From: Gnetum montanum
Lineage: Eukaryota; Streptophyta; Gnetopsida; Gnetales; Gnetaceae
Direction of reading: 5' to 3'
Length of the DNA stretch: 22,867 bases
NCBI GenBank assembly: GCA_015680685.1
Contig: MNCI01035134.1
Coordinates: 3,364 to 26,230, forward strand
Shown: positions 17,523 through 22,867 of the stretch, one piece after another
Layout: every line of letters starts with the position of its first letter
How positions within the stretch are numbered: position 1 is the stretch's first letter
Notes under the pieces: model-generated
The model's database searches: none
What the model was told of the DNA's origin: nothing
The model's input: only the letters and a program-made list of their open reading frames with translations
Position numbers and translations under genes: made by a program

Positions 17523-17777
17523 CTACTCATATAAATGGATTAGTAATTGAACCTCAACTTCTATGTCTAAGAGTCTCCTTTTTAAAATAGAGTATAGAGT
17601 ATAAAGTTCAAGTATTTTTCTATGCATATTTTTTCTTGCTTCTTTAAGTAGATAGTGTAAAATAATAATTTCTTCATGCAATTCAATATGTCTTTCATCA
17701 TTTTTACCTTTAGAATCTTCAAGGATTTGTGTCAAATTTTCATGTGTAAGGGCCATGCATATAAGATGTGAATCCAT
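17523..17777 (-). pseudogene. gag: Coiled-coil segment of gag, element F
   Basis: An uninterrupted 84-codon frame reads HIELHEEIIILHYLLKEARK and KILELYTLYSILKRRLLDIE, a strong heptad pattern. It is shifted one frame from the gag core upstream, implying a frameshift between 17777 and 17846. Copia-type gag proteins of plants often carry such a coiled coil after the zinc knuckle, probably for particle assembly. Confidence 0.6.
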
Positions 17778-17845
17778 TGTAGTATCATCAACTTCTTCCT
17801 CACTTTGTTCACCTTCATCCTAGCTGGTATAGAAATTTATTTTTT

Positions 17846-18799
17846 TCAAATCAACTTCAAATTGGTCCTTCTTTGAAACCTACCAGCACTAAGACATTCA
17901 AAGGCTACATGGCCTCTTCCACTACGAATCCAACATTTTATAGAGGATGCTTCAATATATGAACTTCTAAAATTCTTACCTTTTTCCTTATCTTTGATGC
18001 CTAATTGATTAGTGCTTGATTGATTAAGGCTTTTCCCTTTTTGTGCAAGTAATCTTTGTACTCTCCTTGATAAGGGAGCCAATTCATCTTTTTTGTTGGC
18101 TTCATGTTTAGTTGGCTCCTTCTCCTTTGATGAATACTTAATGGCAATTGGATTTTCTTTGATTACACATTTGCTAATGACGTGCATCTCATAGGCAATA
18201 AGTGCACTTTGTAGTTCTTCAAAATTTAGGACTGAAAAATCCTTGATTTCCTCCATGGTCGTTACCTTAGGTCTAAATTCATGTTACAAGGTTCTTATCA
18301 TCTTTGTGATAACATCACTTTCAGGCAAAACCTTCCCAGTGCCTCTAAGTGCTATAACAAGATCGTTGGCCCTTGAGAAGTAATCTTTAATCTTTTCTCC
18401 TTCTCTCATTTTTAATTTATCATATTCACTTTACAACACTAGAAGTTTTGATTGTTTTACAACTGATGCACCTTCATAGGTTGCTTCTAATGTTTCCCAA
18501 ATTTCTTTAGCGATCTTACATCTAGCTACTCTATTAAATTCATATTTTCTCAAAGCACAATAAAGACAATTCTTTGCTTTAGAATCAAACATGAACTTAT
18601 CTCTTTCATCTTGCATCCATTTGCTTCTTGGCTTAGTAGCTGATGTGTTGTTGTTGATGGGTGGCATGTAATTTTTGAGAATAGATTCCCAGACTTTGAA
18701 TTCCATGGATTTCAAGAATCCTTGCATTCTTGATTTCCAATATGTGAAGTCAATCTCATCAAACATAGGAGGCTTAGTATAGGATGTCTCTTCCATCAT
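17846..18799 (-). pseudogene. gag: Gag of element F (copia type, UBN2-like), well preserved
   Basis: The start is ATG 18799, 33 bases after the PBS. The protein begins KPPMFDEIDFTYWKSRMQGF, the hallmark of copia gag (PF14223-type). It goes on with AKEIWETLEATYEG, KIKDYFSRANDLVIALRG and NFEELQSALIAYEM. A CCHC zinc knuckle (CWIRSGRGHVAFEC, about 17940-17900) has lost its second Cys, replaced by Arg. Only two stops (at 18431-18433 and about 18288) interrupt some 310 codons, and all parts share one frame. It is by far the best preserved coding region here. Gag would assemble the cytoplasmic particle; enzymes would have to come from another copia element. Confidence 0.9.
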
Positions 18800-18832
18800 T
18801 CACTCTTGAGATGTAAAGCTCTAAACTTAAGA

Positions 18833-18851
18833 GAACCAGGCTCTGATACCA
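18833..18851 (-). other. Primer-binding site of element F (initiator tRNA-Met type)
   Basis: On the minus strand it reads TGGTATCAGAGCCTGGTTC two bases after the LTR end. It matches the complement of the plant initiator tRNA-Met 3' end, the standard primer of Ty1/copia elements, with one difference in the first 17 bases. Confidence 0.9.
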
Positions 18852-18853
18852 CT

Positions 18854-19921
18854 TAAGAATTAAGAACTTAGAATGGGGGTTGAATAAGTTCCCAAATTAA
18901 AATCAAAACACCAAAAATCACATAATTTTTACATGGTTCCCCTACTTGGATACCTCCACACTTGGAGGGTATAATCCTTACACACCTCCAAACTTTGTTC
19001 CTTAGAAAAATTTGATTTCAAGGATATCAGAACCTTTACAAGATTTGAGTTCCACTCGAAGTGTTTTCTTGTTGGATAAACACTCAACCCTACAAGGTCC
19101 AAACAAGCTCAAAATGTGGTTTAAAGGATCCCACAACCTTTAAAAAATGTGAGCTCCACTTTGGAGTGTTTTTTCACAACAAACACACTCAATCCCATAA
19201 GATCTCGATAAGCTCACAAGATGCCTTCTCACAAGAAGCACATCAACCTCATAGGGATACAAAAAAAGAAAAGAATCAAGTAGAACAAATTCCTTGCAAT
19301 GAAGCTCCCAATACAAGTACAAAATACAAATGATAAATACAATGAAGAGCAAAGCCAATTCACTTGATGAGAATAATGATTGATATTCAATGAAGTATGC
19401 TTGCACATTTCCCAAGAATTCAACTTTGTCTTATATCCTTTGAGTTTCCAAAACTCCTTGGAATTTTTGTAATAGCTAGGAAATGACTAGTTTGGACATC
19501 TAATTCAAAATTGAGATGTCTAACCAAAATCACTTTCAATTTTGGAAAGACATCTACCTAGAAACTTAAATGTCTACCTTGAGATATCTTGCCTAAGATG
19601 TCTCTACCAAGAATAAAACATATACTATCAAATTAAGATGTATATACTCCAAGTCTACTTTGAACTCTAGATCATTTCTCTATCATTTTGGCATATTGAT
19701 AGTCCTTTGAACATATTCATTTAACTTGTAGACACCATTTGCATCCTAGCACTCATCTTGCTATCCCAGCTCTCATTTTGACATTTTGAACGTAACTCTT
19801 GTTTTAGATCATCTCTTATTCAATCATCTTGTCCCATTTTCATTCTTAGTCTTTTAAGATTACAAACACATTTTTACATTCTCCATTTTCTCTATGGTTT
19901 TTACATACTAAAAGGTCAACA
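18854..19921 (-). repeat. 5' LTR of element F
   Basis: It is 1,068 bp and matches the 3' LTR along its length. The end next to the PBS has decayed from the expected TG/CA terminus (plus strand TAAGAATT); the outer end reads GGTCAACA. It differs from the 3' LTR by many transitions, the lack of a 16-bp stretch with the TATA box and a single rather than repeated 20-bp unit. The open frames 19061-19333 (+) and 19140-19423 (-) are shadows within the LTR. Confidence 0.9.
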
Positions 19922-20750
19922 ACAAGCACATGTTAGAATGGAAACAAGACCTTGATCTTACCATTTTAAATAGGATTCAAATATTTCCATTTAGTTCAAT
20001 ATTTACTTTTGAAAAAGAAGAATGATATTCATGTATTGATTTATCACTAACCCCTCAATATGTACCAAGAATCCTTGACTTTTAGGTTGGTGGTAAATTA
20101 ATAGAGTATTCATACCATTTTCTTTAGTTTTTCATTAAAGAAGTGTATTCTAATAATATGCAATGCCTAAATATATGAAGATGTATTATAATTTTAGATA
20201 CAAAATATTTTAGTAAGAGGCCAATTTTTTTTTTTAAAATACAAAAAAACTAAAAATTGATTAGAATTCATTTTAATAGAGGCTATAAAAATATTACTAT
20301 ACAAAAGAAGTTTATAGGTAAGAAGTGGTTTGATGAAAATTATTTGCAAGAAATCTTAGCCATTAAAAATTCTTGTAATAAGAAATCTTTAAGCTAGGAC
20401 TATATGATATTGCTTTGAGAAAAAAATTTCTAATAAAGCATCAAAAACTATGGTGCAAATGCTTTAATAAGTTCTAAGAAAGTTTTAAATACTTTTTAGA
20501 AATAAAGTTTCTTCAAGAAATGATATTTTATTTGGATAGATAAAAGGGTTTCACAAACATCTATTCTACTATAAGATAAATAACTTTCATAGTTACATGT
20601 TCCTAGATATTTGATAACTTACATATGATAAGGTAGTGATGAGAATTGAAAAACTAGCTTTTGGAAAAGTTATAGATGTAGAAGGATTATATGTTGAATT
20701 ATTAAACTGTGATAGATAATTAATCTAGAAAGAGACTTGACAAGCTTAAC
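19922..20750 (+). pseudogene. LINE endonuclease end and linker, right fragment
   Basis: This continues the LINE interrupted by element F. ATAGAG at 20101 opens IEYSYHF, the degenerate form of the catalytic SDHxP box (His kept, Asp now Tyr; 20110-20118). In the same frame FIGKKWFDENYLQEI follows at 20311, the WFDxxC-like linker between endonuclease and RT in plant LINEs. At 20663-20703, in another frame, GKVIDVEGLYVELL resembles the GKAxDxxGLxxELLK block at the RT entry. Beyond 20750 I cannot follow the RT. All is heavily decayed. Confidence 0.6.
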
Positions 20751-21246
20751 ATGACTTATCAGAGTCTTTTAGATTACCTTTCCATATTTTGATTAGTTAA
20801 TAATGAATTAGTATTGGATGGTTCTAAAGATGGCTATGTCATATGTCATTATTGAATAATGTGAGATGAGGTATCAATCAATTTTATAATAAAGTCTTAC
20901 ATCTTCAATTACAAGTCTTGGATTAGTGATTGAAAGTCTTGCACTAGCAAAGGAGTGAAACTTCGTATCTGTAAGAGCATACCTTTTGAATCCTTAGGAT
21001 CATTCAACATCTAATAGAGAAAAAATACAAATAGGTAAAGACTTGTGGAATGTTAGGAGGTGCTAAGTAGTGCAAAAGGTGTGGTGCATTGAAGAGTTCA
21101 TGTTGTAATAACATCTAGGTGCATGTGATGATAGAAAAAGCTCTACAGTAAGGCAAATAGCAATATCTAGATAATAAAGTAATGAGATAAGGTTTTACTA
21201 CATGAAATTCTTATAAATCAGACCTTGTTGTTTAGAGAAGCATAGG
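20751..21246. other. Unassigned AT-rich stretch
   Basis: No frame, RNA gene or terminal repeat is visible. Short repeats of AAGTCTTG-like strings occur at about 20895-20945. By position it may be decayed LINE RT, but no RT motif such as F/YxDD was found. Confidence 0.4.
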
Positions 21247-22058
21247 TGATGAGTTGCAATATCACATATGCGATATCGCATCCACGATATCACATCCGCC
21301 ACGTGATATCATGTCCTGCCTCATCTTCTGTAAATAAGAGGTAGCTTCCCTTGTTCAAGATGGTTAGACTTAGACCCTTAGCTAAACTCTTGAAGTTTTA
21401 CTATTCCAGAGTTAGAATAATTCCTGTGTGTCCATAGTAGGAGTCATAGAGTGAACGGATCTTTATTCGAGCAATTTGTACCTCAACACACATTTGTGTA
21501 CAATAATAAAGATAAACTTTATGATAAACCTTGCAACATACAGATTAAGATAAATAGTAATTAATTATTGTTGAATGTTTAAATGTTTTTCTAGTTAATT
21601 AGTCTCTCTCTCAACCTTTTTCTCTCCTAGTTAAGTACACTTAGTATGACCACTTCGAGCATGTGTGTAGCACATGGTAACCTAGTAACAATTAGCGTTT
21701 GGTAATCCCAGCAGCGTTGCACTGGTTCAGGATGTGTGCGGCAAGTGGGAACGGATACTGGTGTTAGAAACAAATAGAAATTAGTTAGCGAATAGTTAAT
21801 GTAAGTTATTCACTTAGTTCTCTTTACCTTCCCCTATTAGCATAATACATTAAAAGATAAAAGTTATAAAAATCATATACCTCAGCTTACTTAACCATAC
21901 AACCATGACAATACAAGTAAGTTTGGGAAGACAACAATTGATTAACCTTAAGTGTTCCATTAAGGCGCATAAGCACTTAGTCCTTGGAGTTCAATCGGAT
22001 CATGTGTGAAACGCTCGTATTCGTATGGTTGAGTGTAGGGGTACCTCACCACTCATCA
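21247..22058 (+). repeat. LTR A2 (5' LTR)
   Basis: The ends TGATGAG and CTCATCA are perfect inverted repeats, as in A1, and the 3' end lies one base before the PBS. It contains palindromes (21256-21312), the TATA-like TGTAAATAAGAGG (21329), a TTTATTCGAGCA block (21471 on) shared with D, and AATAAAGAT near 21507. Its length of 812 bp compares with 871 bp for A1. Confidence 0.85.
21256..21312 (+). promoter_or_regulatory. Palindrome array in U3 of LTR A2
   Basis: GCAATATCAC (21256), GCGATATCGC (21270), ACGATATCAC (21284) and GTGATATCAT (21303) are four versions of the GATATC palindrome, with spacers of 4, 4 and 9 bases. Differences from the C consensus are mostly G-to-A or C-to-T. The last site ends 16 bases before the TATA-like box. 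Confidence 0.8.
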
Positions 22059-22059
22059 T

Positions 22060-22077
22060 TGGCACCGTTGCCGTGGA
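22060..22077 (+). other. Primer-binding site of element A2 (tRNA-Asp type)
   Basis: TGGCACCGTTGCCGTGGA differs at two positions from TGGCGCCGTTGCCGGGGA, the complement of the plant tRNA-Asp 3' end that several plant gypsy groups use. It lies one base after the LTR and fixes the plus orientation of A2, and by homology of A1, C and D. Confidence 0.9.
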
Positions 22078-22203
22078 CTTAGTTGTTTGTGTGCTACGTA
22101 GAACATAGGAAATCATTCATATCATTGGGATGCTAAAATGAACCCTTAGGGTTAATCAAGGAAAGATAAGACAACGATAAATCACACACCGAATAAGACA
22201 AAA

Positions 22204-22634
22204 ATGTCTTCTTCTTCACATAAGAGCACTTCACTGCCTAGGACTAACACAAGAGACAATCGATGGCATAACATACATAATCAAGATCTGCCAGTTCCTT
22301 AACAATTTCGTGTGGTATATACTCATCATGATAAGTATGTACCCAACTTTACCTTTATTCTTCATCAAGATGAACAACTATGCTGGAGAGACTTGGAAGG
22401 TAACATAGTGCTGCCTCCAGACCGATCAGTCCCCAACATGCTCCTTCGTGCTCTCTCATGAATAGGCATGTCATTTTTATATGCAAAATATGTTGCATGC
22501 AATCATGACACATGGGACTACCATCCCACAAAATTGCAATGTTAAAGGGACTTGCGACAAGAGAGATATCATACATCTTCAAAGGGTAAATGGTCCCATA
22601 ACGCTCCGCATGTCTTGAGCGAAATTGAGGGTGG
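22204..22634 (+). pseudogene. First ORF of element A2 (gag position), decayed and truncated
   Basis: The ATG at 22204 lies 127 bases after the PBS, where gag should begin. It reads MSSSSHKSTSLPRTNTRDNR, then VVYTHHDKYVPNFTFILHQD, DLEGNIVLPPDRSVPNMLLR and YAKYVACNHDTWDYHP. Three stops (TAA, TGA, TAA) interrupt one unshifted frame of 143 codons up to the start of LTR D. Position argues for gag, but the sequence lacks the usual gag core, which could lie further on, beyond the insertion. I do not recognise the family. The minus-strand frame 22355-22798 is a shadow that also runs into LTR D. Confidence 0.6.
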
Positions 22635-22661
22635 TAGATGAAACGCGACATGCATACTGCC

Positions 22662-22685
22662 ACGATATCACGTAAGTGATATCGC
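22662..22685 (+). promoter_or_regulatory. Palindrome pair in U3 of LTR D
   Basis: ACGATATCAC (22662) and GTGATATCGC (22676) are separated by 4 bases, and the pair as a whole is nearly self-complementary. It matches the TATA-proximal pair of LTR C in spacing and in the 16-base distance to TATA. The distal pair is not recognisable. Confidence 0.8.
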
Positions 22686-22701
22686 GGTCCGCCGCCATAT
22701 C

Positions 22702-22710
22702 TATAAATAA
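22702..22710 (+). promoter_or_regulatory. TATA box of LTR D
   Basis: TATAAATAA followed by GAGGTGGC, aligned with LTR C. Confidence 0.8.
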
Positions 22711-22757
22711 GAGGTGGCACTCCCCTCATTTCCCAATCTTGGCTAGAAGTAGCGAAG

Positions 22758-22782
22758 CTCTGGTAGTTTGATCCCTCCAGAG
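22758..22782 (+). other. Conserved hairpin in the 5' leader of LTR D
   Basis: CTCTGG, a 13-base loop and CCAGAG, identical to LTR C. In A2 the corresponding left arm has decayed to CTCTTG while the right arm CCAGAG is kept. Confidence 0.6.
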
Positions 22783-22867
22783 TTAGAATTTTTGCCATGT
22801 GCCCACAGTAGGAGTCCTAGAGTGAACGGCTCTTTATTCGAGCAACTTTGTAACCTGAACACAAGTT

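Larger units (their letters stand above)
14085..19921 (-). mobile_element. Element F: gag-only Ty1/copia-type retrotransposon with two LTRs
   Basis: A complete 5.8-kb unit on the minus strand: 5' LTR 19921-18854, initiator-Met-type PBS, gag, a second decayed ORF, PPT and 3' LTR 15166-14085. The 3.7-kb interior shows no protease, integrase, RT or RNase H motif on either strand. This is the organisation of the non-autonomous TR-GAG class (LTR, PBS, gag, PPT), here with an additional ORF. It splits a LINE. Flanks are GAAAG on the left and ACAAG on the right, so a 5-bp target duplication is possible only if two bases changed. Confidence 0.85.
21247..22634 (+). mobile_element. Element A2: LTR retrotransposon, 5' LTR and start of interior
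   Basis: The LTR 21247-22058 is followed by a tRNA-Asp-type PBS and an ORF start at 22204, the order of a plus-strand element's 5' end. At about 22635 the interior is cut by LTR D. A2 belongs to the same family as A1, C and D but is an older, CpG-poorer copy than C and D. Confidence 0.8.
22635..22867 (+). repeat. LTR D, 5' part, cut by window end
   Basis: The start TAGATGAAACGCG corresponds to TGATGAGACGCG of LTR C. The body then matches C through TATAAATAAGAGG, a 44-base identical block (22749-22792) and TTTATTCGAGCA. It interrupts the first ORF of A2, so D is younger than A2. Whether D is a 5' LTR, a solo LTR or the 3' LTR of a very short A2 derivative cannot be told here; a purine-rich string just before it (22618-22634) leaves the last option open. 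Confidence 0.75.

Noticed and set aside
19140-19423. Two overlapping minus-strand frames of 91 and 64 codons with hydrophobic products
   Set aside because: They lie wholly inside the 5' LTR of element F, in untranslated sequence duplicated in the other LTR, and are not conserved there.
22060-22077. Sequence resembling a tRNA fragment (tRNA-Asp 3' end complement)
   Set aside because: Only the 18-base primer-binding complement is present, directly after an LTR. There is no cloverleaf and no tRNA gene.
22059-22634. A2 and D as the two LTRs of one very short (TRIM-like) element
   Set aside because: A PBS and a purine-rich string before D would allow it, but C and D share a younger, CpG-rich sequence type while A2 is much more decayed, and an ORF is cut mid-frame at D. 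A separate later insertion is more likely, although not proved.
22355-22798. 147-codon open frame on the minus strand, the longest in the window
   Set aside because: It runs antisense through the first ORF of A2 and across the boundary into LTR D, including the palindromes and TATA box, so it joins two separate insertions by chance.

Overview
This is a plant nuclear intergenic window built almost entirely of old retrotransposons inserted into one another. It holds no intact gene: every recognisable protein region is broken by stop codons and frameshifts. The conserved motifs belong to plant Ty3/gypsy, Ty1/copia and LINE families. AT-richness, CpG loss, very old elements and the absence of host genes fit a giant-genome plant such as a conifer, but the species is inference. 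One ambiguous base (N) lies at 10776.

Left part (1-13096), three or four nested layers. Element E (minus strand, gypsy: 5' LTR 13096-11373, PBS, gag, protease) is cut inside its protease at 8184/8185 by element A1 (plus strand; only its 3' internal part 4720-7313 and 3' LTR 7314-8184 are seen). A1 is itself interrupted by element B (plus strand gypsy: RT, RNase H and integrase, polypurine tract, 3' LTR 3604-4719), whose 5' end is off the window. A younger LTR, C (10528-10798), sits inside the gag of E and contains the N.

Right part (13097-22867). A decayed LINE is split by element F (14085-19921, minus strand). F is a copia-type element with two LTRs, an initiator-Met-tRNA PBS and a PPT. It carries a well preserved gag and a second unrecognised ORF, but no detectable protease, integrase or reverse transcriptase, so it looks non-autonomous. 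After an unassigned stretch comes element A2 (5' LTR 21247-22058, tRNA-Asp-like PBS, start of an internal ORF). Its ORF is cut at about 22635 by LTR D, which runs off the window.

The most interesting signal is shared by A1, A2, C and D, which are LTRs of one superfamily with ends TGATGAG...CTCATCA. Just upstream of the TATA box they carry an array of 10-bp palindromes. In A1 and C the layout is identical (10-4-10-10-10-4-10), yet the palindrome itself differs (core CATCGATG against GATATC). All sites appear to have changed together while the spacing was kept. LTR B shows a fainter version. This looks like an undescribed promoter architecture, or a 3'-end RNA structure, of a plant retrotransposon lineage.
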